DNA of 64,000 bases from UBA6016 sp041915365 (GTDB taxonomy: Bacteria; Campylobacterota; Campylobacteria; Campylobacterales; UBA6016): assembly GCA_041915365.1 (NCBI GenBank), contig JAYSBP010000004.1, positions 87,098 to 151,097 on the forward strand. The letters run 5' to 3'. Below, piece after piece: positions 16,269 to 23,900 of the stretch. The notes beneath the pieces were generated by a model. It searched no databases and had not been told where the DNA came from. It saw nothing but the letters and a program-made list of their open reading frames with translations. The position numbers and the translations under genes are program-made. Every line of letters begins with the position of its first letter. Positions within the stretch are counted from its first letter, which is position 1.

Positions 16269-19148
16269 ATGGTAAAAAATAGAAGAGACTTTTTAAAAGC
16301 TTCCGGTCTAACAGCGGCGCTCGTAGCCGGTCAGGGTTCGTTGTTCGCAAAAACCAACGTAACCAAAGTTGAAAATGCAAAAGAAGCGTATCCAAACGCT
16401 AGCATGACTGAAAATCTGTATAGAAATGAATTTGAATTCACTTACGGCAAAAAAGAAGAGCATGGTTTTGCATATCACTGCGTTAACTGTCAAGGTAACT
16501 GTGCGTGGGAAATTTGGTCAAACAACGGCGTAATAACTAGAGAAAACCAATCTGCAAGATACCCGATAATAAACCCTAGCGTCCCTGACTTTAACCCTAG
16601 AGGCTGTAATAAGGGCGTTGAACACTCTCAAGTAATGTACGAAAAAGACAGAATCCTCTATCCAATGAAAAGAGTTGGCAACAGAGGCGAGGGTAAATGG
16701 AAAAGAATAAGCTGGGATGAGGCTACACAAGAAGTAGCGCAAAAGCTATACGACACTATGATAGACCCGAAAAAAGGTCCGGGAGCAATTACGGTTCACG
16801 CTGGTACAGGTCTACTAACCGAAGGTAGAAGAGGTGGTCCTCTTAGATTCTCTACTCAACTTGGAGCAGTTAGAATTTACCCTGCTTCATACCTAGGGGA
16901 TATGTTCTCAGGTGCCGCTGTAGCATACGGCGAAGGTAATATGGGCTGTACTTACGACTTTATGTATGGCGTAAACCTAGCTATCATGTGGGGGGCAAAC
17001 CCATCTGCGACTAGAATTCCTGATGCTCACTTCGTATGGGAAGGCAAATACAACGGTGCAAAAATCGTTGTTATCACCCCTGAATTTTCGGCATCAGCTT
17101 CAAGAGCACACCTATGGGTACCTATCAAAGCGGGTACGGATAACTTCCTTGCTATCAGCATCATAAACGAGCTAATCAGCAAAAAACTTTATATGCCGCA
17201 AGCAATAAAAACTTATACGGATCTTCCTTTCCTTGTAAGACTAGACAACAAAAAACTTCTTAGAAGAAGCGATTTCGAGCACGCAAAAGATGCAAAAGAG
17301 CATCACAAATTTGATGAGCAGTTCTATGCATGGAACACAAAAACAAATTCTGTAGCTTTGATGCCTGGCTCAGAGGGAAGCGATGTCAAGACACTGAGAC
17401 TAAAAGACAAAGGTTATGACATAGACCCAGCGATAGAGGGCACTTGGGAAGTAAAACTATCCGATGGTAAAGCTGTAAAAGTAACAACTGTTTTTGAAAT
17501 GCTAAAAGCTGAAGCGGCGAAATTCCCAGCTTCTGAAACTCAAAAAATTACAGGCGTTCACCCTTCAATCGTTGAAGAACTTGCACGTGATATAGCAAAA
17601 GAAAAAGTAGTTGAAATCACTACGGGCTTTGCGCTGAACAAATACTTTAACGGTATTTTGAATATCTGGAATATCGCTTCAATCTGTGGTCTAACAGGTA
17701 GATATGGTCCAAGAGGCGGTCTAAACACAGAAAATGAATTCCAACTTTCAGGTCTTGAGGCTCTTTCAGGTCACGCTGGTAAATACCAAGCTAGATTTGG
17801 CTCAGGATTCTTCGGTGAATTTATGATGGGCAACGGTATGAAGGACTTTGATAGATACTTCTCTGATGCAGACCTCAAAAAATCTCAAGGTATCGAGAAA
17901 AAAGAGTACAAAGCTATTATCGAGCAAATGGTAAAAGACGGTAAAGCCTATGCGGAAAATCCAAAAGACGCAAAAAGAGCAAAACCTTTCTGGACACCTG
18001 AAGTAGCGCTTCTTGTTGCCGATTCTAAATTTAGAAGAACAAAAGGTAGCACCTACAGAGCCGAATTCCTAAGGCTTACAAAATACTTTGCGTATGTAGA
18101 TTACAGAATGAGCGAAACCGCAATATATGCGGACATACTTCTCCCTGCAAAATCACACTATGAAGTATACGACCTTAGAAGCTCGCCTGGATACCATAGA
18201 TTTACAAACCTTGCATACCCTGTGGCAAATCTAAAACCTGTCGGTGAGGCAAAAGACGAATGGAGCATATTTGAACTTCTATCTCAAAAACTTCAAGAGA
18301 TAGCCAAAAAAGGGCCTGTTCAAAAAGTAAAAGACCCTAAATACACGAGAGACGGCGTAAGAGAGCTTGATAAGTTCCATGACGAGTATACAAACCACGA
18401 CGAAGAGTCAGAGGGTCTACTAGAGCCGTATCTTGGTGATGACAAGCTTGCTGTAGAAGCGGCGCTTGACAAATGTGAGCAATATGCCCCTTATACAATC
18501 GATAAAATGAGAAAATCAGGCGGTTTCCTCGTTCTTAACGAAAAAGCGGCAAAAACGTCTCCACTATACGCAGATAGACCGTTTAACTCCTGGGAAGATC
18601 AAATGTTCAAATTTGAAAGATTTGAGACTATGACAGGTAGACAAACATTCTATGTTGACCATGAAATGTGGCTAAAACTCGGTGCAAATGTGAACACCGC
18701 AAGAGACAATATAGCACCTGTAAACAAAGCGTTTCCATTCAAAATGCTGACGCCGCATGCTAGATGGTCTATCCACGCCAACTGGAAAAACTCTAAATTC
18801 CTTATGAGGCTCCAAAGAGGTAAGCCTTGGATAGCAGTCAACGATAAAGTTGCTCAAATCAAGGGAATCAAAGACGGCGATGACGTAAGAGTATACAATG
18901 GTCTTGGCCAGTTCTTTGCCATGGCTAAAGTATCGCACTCTGCACCAATGGATGCGCTAGTGATAGAGGATGGCTGGGAACCGAATATGTTCAAAGGCCT
19001 AAGAGGGCCAAACGACGTAGTTCCTACTTCGCTAAATCTTTTGGAAATGGCGGACAACTGGGGACACCTAAAATTCGGCGGTCTATGGGACGGTAACCAA
19101 TATGCGTACGACGCTGCCGTTAACATAGAAAAAGCTAAAAAAGCGTAA
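16269..19148 (+). CDS. Type II DMSO-reductase-family molybdoenzyme, catalytic subunit
   Basis: A protein of about 959 residues. It starts MVKNRRDFLKASG, a Tat signal, so it is exported folded with its cofactor. YHCVNCQGNCAW supplies the His-x3-Cys-x3-Cys part of the type II FS0 cluster site, and NPRGCNKG gives the final Cys. SYLGDMFSG places an Asp where type II enzymes (nitrate, selenate, chlorate, perchlorate reductases, ethylbenzene and dimethylsulfide dehydrogenases) bind molybdenum. ATG 16269 is preferred over 16251 because GAGGGAG at 16253 fits it. The true substrate cannot be fixed from the sequence. Confidence 0.92.
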   Translation: MVKNRRDFLKASGLTAALVAGQGSLFAKTNVTKVENAKEAYPNASMTENLYRNEFEFTYGKKEEHGFAYHCVNCQGNCAWEIWSNNGVITRENQSARYPIINPSVPDFNPRGCNKGVEHSQVMYEKDRILYPMKRVGNRGEGKWKRISWDEATQEVAQKLYDTMIDPKKGPGAITVHAGTGLLTEGRRGGPLRFSTQLGAVRIYPASYLGDMFSGAAVAYGEGNMGCTYDFMYGVNLAIMWGANPSATRIPDAHFVWEGKYNGAKIVVITPEFSASASRAHLWVPIKAGTDNFLAISIINELISKKLYMPQAIKTYTDLPFLVRLDNKKLLRRSDFEHAKDAKEHHKFDEQFYAWNTKTNSVALMPGSEGSDVKTLRLKDKGYDIDPAIEGTWEVKLSDGKAVKVTTVFEMLKAEAAKFPASETQKITGVHPSIVEELARDIAKEKVVEITTGFALNKYFNGILNIWNIASICGLTGRYGPRGGLNTENEFQLSGLEALSGHAGKYQARFGSGFFGEFMMGNGMKDFDRYFSDADLKKSQGIEKKEYKAIIEQMVKDGKAYAENPKDAKRAKPFWTPEVALLVADSKFRRTKGSTYRAEFLRLTKYFAYVDYRMSETAIYADILLPAKSHYEVYDLRSSPGYHRFTNLAYPVANLKPVGEAKDEWSIFELLSQKLQEIAKKGPVQKVKDPKYTRDGVRELDKFHDEYTNHDEESEGLLEPYLGDDKLAVEAALDKCEQYAPYTIDKMRKSGGFLVLNEKAAKTSPLYADRPFNSWEDQMFKFERFETMTGRQTFYVDHEMWLKLGANVNTARDNIAPVNKAFPFKMLTPHARWSIHANWKNSKFLMRLQRGKPWIAVNDKVAQIKGIKDGDDVRVYNGLGQFFAMAKVSHSAPMDALVIEDGWEPNMFKGLRGPNDVVPTSLNLLEMADNWGHLKFGGLWDGNQYAYDAAVNIEKAKKA

Positions 19149-19161
19149 CGGAGAATAATAT

Positions 19162-20250
19162 ATGTCAGCTAATGTAGAAACATCAAAAAGACAATTAGCA
19201 ATGGTCATGGACCTAAACAAATGTATAGGTTGTCAAACATGCACCGTTGCCTGTAAAACACAATGGACGAATAGAAACGGTAGAGATTATATGTATTGGA
19301 ACAACGTCGAGACGTTCCCTGGTGCTGGTTATCCAAAAAACTGGCAAACATCAGGCGGCGGCTTCGATGCTGAAGGAAATGTAAAGGAAGGCGTTATCCC
19401 TGAAATAGAGACTGGATACGGCACTCCTTGGGACTTCAATCATGAAGACCTAGCAAAGGGCGTTGAATTCAAATCAAACGTAGCCCCTATCTGGGGTCCA
19501 AACTGGGATGAAGATCAAGGTGCTGGTAATTTCCCATCTGACAATTATTTCTTTTATATCCCAAGGATTTGCAACCACTGCGACAATCCTGGATGTCTTG
19601 CATCTTGCCCTAGAGATGCGATATTTAAAAGAAGCCAAGACGGTGTCGTACTTGTGGACCAAGACAGATGTCAAGGTTATAGATTTTGTATAGCTGGATG
19701 CCCATACAAAAAAATCTATTTCAACCCAAAAATCTCAAAATCAGAAAAATGTATTTTCTGTTTCCCAAGAATCGAAAAAGGTCTTCCAACCGCTTGCGCA
19801 CAACAATGTGTAGGTAGAATCAGATTTGTAGGTTTCCTTGACGACGAAGAGGGGCAAATCTACAAACTTGTCAAAAAATACAAAGTAGCTCTTCCGCTAA
19901 GACCGGATGCGAACACTGGTGCGAACGTGTATTATGTACCGCCTGTATCTGGACCGCTCAAGTTTGACGCAAACGGCAAACCAATCGAGGGAAGCGACAG
20001 AATTCCTGCCGAGCAACTTGAAGCGCTTTTTGGCAAAGAAGTTCATACGGCGATTAAAACTATAAAAGATGAGATGGAAAACAGAAAAGCTACAGGTAAA
20101 TCTGAGCTTCTTGACCTTCTAATCGCATACAAACACTCTGATATGTTTAGACTTGACGCAGGTTACTATGCGCATCACAACAGCTCGCTAAAACCTGTTG
20201 ACCACAGATACGATGCTGGTAAATTCACATCATTTAAGGCGGTGCACTAA
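19162..20250 (+). CDS. Iron-sulfur subunit of the type II molybdoenzyme (NarH/EbdB type)
   Basis: A 362-residue electron-transfer subunit with four Fe-S clusters. The cysteine sets are CIGCQTCTVACK, CNHCDNPGCLASCP, CQGYRFCIAGCPYKKIYFNP and CIFCFPRIEKGLPTACAQQC. The third set has an aromatic residue (Y) where one cysteine of a normal set would be, as in NarH, consistent with one [3Fe-4S] and three [4Fe-4S] clusters. It has no signal of its own and should travel with the Tat-signal-bearing catalytic subunit. It starts 13 bp after the catalytic gene and overlaps the next gene by one base. Confidence 0.95.
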   Translation: MSANVETSKRQLAMVMDLNKCIGCQTCTVACKTQWTNRNGRDYMYWNNVETFPGAGYPKNWQTSGGGFDAEGNVKEGVIPEIETGYGTPWDFNHEDLAKGVEFKSNVAPIWGPNWDEDQGAGNFPSDNYFFYIPRICNHCDNPGCLASCPRDAIFKRSQDGVVLVDQDRCQGYRFCIAGCPYKKIYFNPKISKSEKCIFCFPRIEKGLPTACAQQCVGRIRFVGFLDDEEGQIYKLVKKYKVALPLRPDANTGANVYYVPPVSGPLKFDANGKPIEGSDRIPAEQLEALFGKEVHTAIKTIKDEMENRKATGKSELLDLLIAYKHSDMFRLDAGYYAHHNSSLKPVDHRYDAGKFTSFKAVH

Positions 20251-21419
20251 TGAATAAAACTGTTAAGCTACTTACACTTACGGCGCTTGCAGGCATTAGC
20301 CTCACCGCTGCCGAGTCGCTAACAGCGGCAAAAGCGGACAAGCTAGATGCTAGCAAGGTAAAGCTTGAGAGCGTAATCTTGTATCCGCAGACAACAATCG
20401 GAAACAACGACAAAGAGGCTACTGCAAAAATGAAAGGGCTAAAAGCTCTTGAAGCAAGAGCCGGCGTAGCTGTGAGCAAAAATGAGATGATGGTCGTCAT
20501 CAAATGGAAAGACGCTACAAACTCAAAACAAAGCTCTACTAGCACAAAACTATTTGGCGACGGCGTGGCAATACAATTCCCATCCGCTTGTTCTGAGGCC
20601 GACAAGCTACCTTACATCGGTATGGGAAGCGAAGGAAGACAAGTAACTGTGCTTTTGCAAAAAAATACAGACGCAATATATCCTACTAGCGACAAAGCTG
20701 ATATAACAACGCAACAAGTAAGACAAAACCTAAACCTATTCGGCGACGAACTTAAGAAAAAAGAGGCTGCGCAAAAAGCTCTTGGCGGCAAATACTCTAA
20801 AGTTTTCGTATCAGAGGGCTTTAGATCTATGACTGAAGTTAGAGATGCCAAAGGGTATGAGATGTCCATGAGCTACAAAGGCGGCGAATGGACTGCGGTA
20901 TTCAAAAAACCGCTTAACGACGAGTACTCAAAATCTTGTGACGCAACCCCAATGGCCATAGCTATTTGGGACGGTGCAAAAGACGGCAGAAACGGTAACA
21001 AATGGCTATCAGGCTGGACTCCTATCAACGTAACCGGAAGTGCGAAAGCAAAAGCCGACATAGCTAAAATCACGGAAAAATCAAAAGGCAATGTAGCTAA
21101 CGGTAAAAAACTAGCTACAGACAATTGTTCATCTTGCCACACGATGGGAGAAATCAAAGCTCCTATGGCATATATGGCGCCTGACCTTACAAACATCGGC
21201 GGCTACGCTAATGCGGCATACATAAAAGAGTCTATCCTAAACCCAAGTGCGGCGATAGTGCCTGGATACAACAAAAATGCACACCCTTCAGGCGTTTGGT
21301 ACAACGTAGACGACAAGGGTGTGAGAACTTCTGCTATGCCTGCGTTTGACTATCTAAAAGCAAACGAAATTGACGATATAGTAGCGTTCCTACAGACTCT
21401 AAAAGCGGGGGTAAAATAA
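20250..21419 (+). CDS. Heme-b gamma subunit (ethylbenzene-dehydrogenase type) fused to a cytochrome c domain
   Basis: A 389-residue protein with a Sec signal peptide (cleavage near SLTAA). Residues 30-270 form an ethylbenzene-dehydrogenase/DMS-dehydrogenase gamma-type domain: DGVAIQFPSACS, YIGMGSEG with a candidate axial Met, and AIAIWDGAKDGRNGNKWLSG. After a short linker, residues 285-389 are a class I cytochrome c with CSSCH and a distal ligand in SAMPAFDYL. Normally the gamma subunit is a single-heme protein and the cytochrome is separate, so the fusion brings the exit electron carrier onto the complex. No membrane anchor is seen. Confidence 0.85.
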   Translation: MNKTVKLLTLTALAGISLTAAESLTAAKADKLDASKVKLESVILYPQTTIGNNDKEATAKMKGLKALEARAGVAVSKNEMMVVIKWKDATNSKQSSTSTKLFGDGVAIQFPSACSEADKLPYIGMGSEGRQVTVLLQKNTDAIYPTSDKADITTQQVRQNLNLFGDELKKKEAAQKALGGKYSKVFVSEGFRSMTEVRDAKGYEMSMSYKGGEWTAVFKKPLNDEYSKSCDATPMAIAIWDGAKDGRNGNKWLSGWTPINVTGSAKAKADIAKITEKSKGNVANGKKLATDNCSSCHTMGEIKAPMAYMAPDLTNIGGYANAAYIKESILNPSAAIVPGYNKNAHPSGVWYNVDDKGVRTSAMPAFDYLKANEIDDIVAFLQTLKAGVK

Positions 21420-21811
21420 TGCTAAAAAAAATCATTCTTGCCGCTAGTTTTGCGGCTATTGCGGCGACATCGTCTTACGCTTCTACAGCTTCCGCAGAGG
21501 ATGCGAAGCCAAAAGCGGGTGAGATTGAGAAAAAAGGGTTCTTGGCTACCGAGGAGTGCATAAAAAAAGGGATGTTTAAAGATTGCAAGCTAGATACTAC
21601 GGTAAATAGCCCGATTGCCCTATATGTACACTCTGAGGGTATGATGTACAAACTAGAGCCGGCAGAAGTTTCTTTGCATGAGCTTGACGAAGGTCTAAAC
21701 AAAAATAACGTAACCGTAATAGGTACGCTAGAAAAAGGCAACGTTATCAAAATCAGATCGTACAAAGCTCCACCACCGGAAGGCAAGTCATTCTTCAAAG
21801 GTTGCCTCTAA
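21419..21811 (+). CDS. Small exported protein of the molybdoenzyme operon, unknown function
   Basis: A 130-residue protein with a signal peptide (MLKKIILAASFAAIAATSSY, cleavage after YAS). Its mature part has three cysteines (ATEECIKKG, FKDCKLD, FKGCL at the extreme C-terminus) and no CxxCH. It overlaps the gamma-subunit stop by one base and is followed by a strong hairpin. It may be a periplasmic accessory or structural subunit. I do not recognise the family. Confidence 0.75.
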   Translation: MLKKIILAASFAAIAATSSYASTASAEDAKPKAGEIEKKGFLATEECIKKGMFKDCKLDTTVNSPIALYVHSEGMMYKLEPAEVSLHELDEGLNKNNVTVIGTLEKGNVIKIRSYKAPPPEGKSFFKGCL

Positions 21812-21821
21812 TTATCTTTGA

Positions 21822-21846
21822 GCAAAGGGGCATTAAGCCTCTTTGC
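21822..21846 (+). terminator. Hairpin between the structural and chaperone genes of the operon
   Basis: GCAAAGGGGC, a 5-base loop and GCCTCTTTGC form a 10-bp stem with one G-T pair. It lies after the small exported protein and before the TorD-like gene and is followed by CATATTCTT. It may be a partial terminator that lowers expression of the chaperone and ferredoxin genes relative to the enzyme subunits. Confidence 0.55.
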
Positions 21847-21887
21847 CATATTCTTACATCCACTTTTTCTCTAAGGCATCAATCAAT

Positions 21888-22442
21888 ATGGATAACAAAC
21901 AAAGAGCTTTTATATATGCGTTTATGTCAACCGTTTTTTCCGATAAACTCTCAAAAAAAAGCATAGAAGATTTAAAAAATAATCCAGCGCTTTTAGACTT
22001 GATCGGAGAGAATGCAAGACGTTACTTTGATGAAAATGATATAGGGACGCTAGACGACGAGCTAAATGTAGATTTCACAAGTGCATTTTTGGCCAACTCA
22101 CACCCTGTCGAGTCTTCTATAACCGATGCAAAACATCAAATATCCACTGGACTTGAAAATCCGGTTATGACTTTTTATATAGAGAGTGGGTTTGATGTCA
22201 ACCTCAATAACACAAATCTTTTGACGCCCGATCATATAGCGATTGAACTTGGCTTTATGCAAAATCTAACGCTAAGCGAAGACGCAAAAACACAAAAAGA
22301 GTTTATGCGAAAACACGTTCTAAAATGGATGATTCCATATTTTGTAGGGGTAAAATCTTTAGTTGAAACACCTTTTTATACTGACTTTTTAGATTTTGCA
22401 ACAGATTTTCTGCTCTCGGACTATGAGGCGTTAAATGTCTAG
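21888..22442 (+). CDS. TorD-like molybdoenzyme maturation chaperone
   Basis: A cytoplasmic helical protein of about 184 residues. MDNKQRAFIYAFMSTVFSD, then TSAFLANSHPVESS and later PDHIAIELGFMQNL match the TorD/DmsD/NarJ (NarJ-like) fold, including the P-D-H-I-x-x-E-L motif. Such chaperones bind the Tat signal and apo-catalytic subunit until the molybdenum cofactor is inserted. I place the start at ATG 21888; upstream in-frame codons lack a ribosome site. It overlaps the ferredoxin gene by eight bases. Confidence 0.85.
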   Translation: MDNKQRAFIYAFMSTVFSDKLSKKSIEDLKNNPALLDLIGENARRYFDENDIGTLDDELNVDFTSAFLANSHPVESSITDAKHQISTGLENPVMTFYIESGFDVNLNNTNLLTPDHIAIELGFMQNLTLSEDAKTQKEFMRKHVLKWMIPYFVGVKSLVETPFYTDFLDFATDFLLSDYEALNV

Positions 22443-23514
22443 TTTTACTATAGACCCGCTCAAATGTCTTCGCCACGACTATGCCTATAATAGCTGTAAT
22501 ATCTGTATAAACGCATGCCCTGAAAAGGCCATAGACCTTAAAAGGGCAAAAATAGCTATCGATGAAAACTTATGCACATCTTGTCATGGCTGCGTTGGAG
22601 TTTGTCCAACGGAAGCGATAGAATCCGATAGATTTGAGCCAAATATCTTCATTGCCAAAGAGATAGCGTTTGAAACCAATGAGCTAAAACAAAAGCTAAT
22701 AAGTGACAAACTGACACTATCTTGCAAAGAGATAGGCGTGTGTCTGTCCGTCTTCTCATCCGAACATCTAATAACACTGGCTCTAAAAAGCTGTAGAAAA
22801 ATAGCCGCCGATGTGAGTCCGTGCGCAGATTGCGACTTGAACAAACAAGACAAATTAAAGCAGATAATAGACGGCGCTACCGCTGAGGCAAACAGCTTTT
22901 TAAATGCTTTTGCTTCAAAAGAAATAGAGATAAACGCACAAAAAAAGAGCGATAGAAGAGATTTTTTTAAGACGATATTCAAACGAACGGCATCAACCGT
23001 TGAAGAGATAAAAGAAGACACGCAAAAACCAAAAACAAAGCTACCGTTAAAGAGAATTCTTCTAAAAAATACCGTTAAAGAGCTACTTGAGGATACGAAT
23101 AGATTTGTGGAGGGCAACTATTCTTTTAGCGTCTCAAAAACCATCAACAAAGAGTGCACAAACTGCAAAAGCTGCGTTGAATTTTGCCCGACAAATGCCC
23201 TTTTTTATTCCAATGATTTTTCAAAAATATACTTCCAAAGCGGCAAATGCACCGATTGTTCTATATGCAACGATATATGCGAAGTAAAAGCTTTTGAAGA
23301 CGGTTTCGAGCACGATATGGCTATGTTTGCCTTTGATAAAGCCAAAACTGCGATAGAACACGATCTAAAAGTATGTACGTCTTGTAAAATGGCCTTTGCT
23401 TCAAAAGAGGGCGAAGAGATTTGTCCAAAGTGTGTAGAGTTCAAAAATGATTTTGAATATATGTTTATGACAGCCGAAGAGCTGGAAGCGGCACAAAAAG
23501 AGAGAAAAGTTTAA
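22435..23514 (+). CDS. Polyferredoxin with four 4Fe-4S motifs
   Basis: A 359-residue cytoplasmic iron-sulfur protein. The N-terminal pair (CNICINACP, CTSCHGCVGVCP) and a central pair (CTNCKSCVEFCP, CTDCSICNDICE) each look like an 8Fe ferredoxin. A C-terminal CTSCKMAF...CPKC segment (about residues 310-330) may bind a metal. An internal RRDFFKTIF stretch looks Tat-like but is near residue 170, so it is not an export signal. It resembles NapF-type or maturation ferredoxins linked to Mo enzymes, perhaps serving in maturation. It ends four bases into the convergent queF. Confidence 0.85.
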   Translation: MSSFTIDPLKCLRHDYAYNSCNICINACPEKAIDLKRAKIAIDENLCTSCHGCVGVCPTEAIESDRFEPNIFIAKEIAFETNELKQKLISDKLTLSCKEIGVCLSVFSSEHLITLALKSCRKIAADVSPCADCDLNKQDKLKQIIDGATAEANSFLNAFASKEIEINAQKKSDRRDFFKTIFKRTASTVEEIKEDTQKPKTKLPLKRILLKNTVKELLEDTNRFVEGNYSFSVSKTINKECTNCKSCVEFCPTNALFYSNDFSKIYFQSGKCTDCSICNDICEVKAFEDGFEHDMAMFAFDKAKTAIEHDLKVCTSCKMAFASKEGEEICPKCVEFKNDFEYMFMTAEELEAAQKERKV

Positions 23515-23900
23515 CTCTCTTTTGTAAAATTAACCGAGTCTATTTCAATTACAGTATGGACATTCCCGCGAGGTTCAAAATCAAACGTAAGTTTCATCCA
23601 TTTTGGAGCTAGTTTTGAGTAAAGGGTATCGAATACCTCATTTGCTACGTTTTCGTGCGAAATATGCCTATTTCTGAACGAATTAACGTATAGTTTGATA
23701 GCTTTTAATTCTACTACTGACTTATTTGGCGTATATTCAAGGTATATAGTTCCAAAATCAGGATAGCCACTTCTAGGGCATAGTGCCGTAAATTCCGGCA
23801 ATGTTATTTTGATAACATAGTTTTTGGTGTGTTCATTTGGCCAGATTTCGAGGTCTTTGTCGACGTCAAAATCGGCTACTATTTTCTCTCCGTATTTCAC
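23511..23900 (-). CDS. queF: NADPH-dependent 7-cyano-7-deazaguanine reductase
   Basis: A 129-residue single-domain QueF that reduces preQ0 to preQ1 in queuosine synthesis. TALCPRSGYPDFGTIYLEY contains the catalytic Cys and the following Asp, and ELKAIKLYVNSFRNRHISHE is the QueF NADPH-binding signature. The start is GTG at 23900, overlapping the gyrB stop by one base (TAGTG), so it is the last gene of the dnaA-dnaN-gyrB-queF run. Confidence 0.96.
   Translation of the reverse strand: MKYGEKIVADFDVDKDLEIWPNEHTKNYVIKITLPEFTALCPRSGYPDFGTIYLEYTPNKSVVELKAIKLYVNSFRNRHISHENVANEVFDTLYSKLAPKWMKLTFDFEPRGNVHTVIEIDSVNFTKES

Noticed and set aside
22951..22980. Twin-arginine signal in the polyferredoxin
   Set aside because: The RRDFFK-like motif is near residue 170 of the protein, not at the N-terminus, so it cannot direct export.
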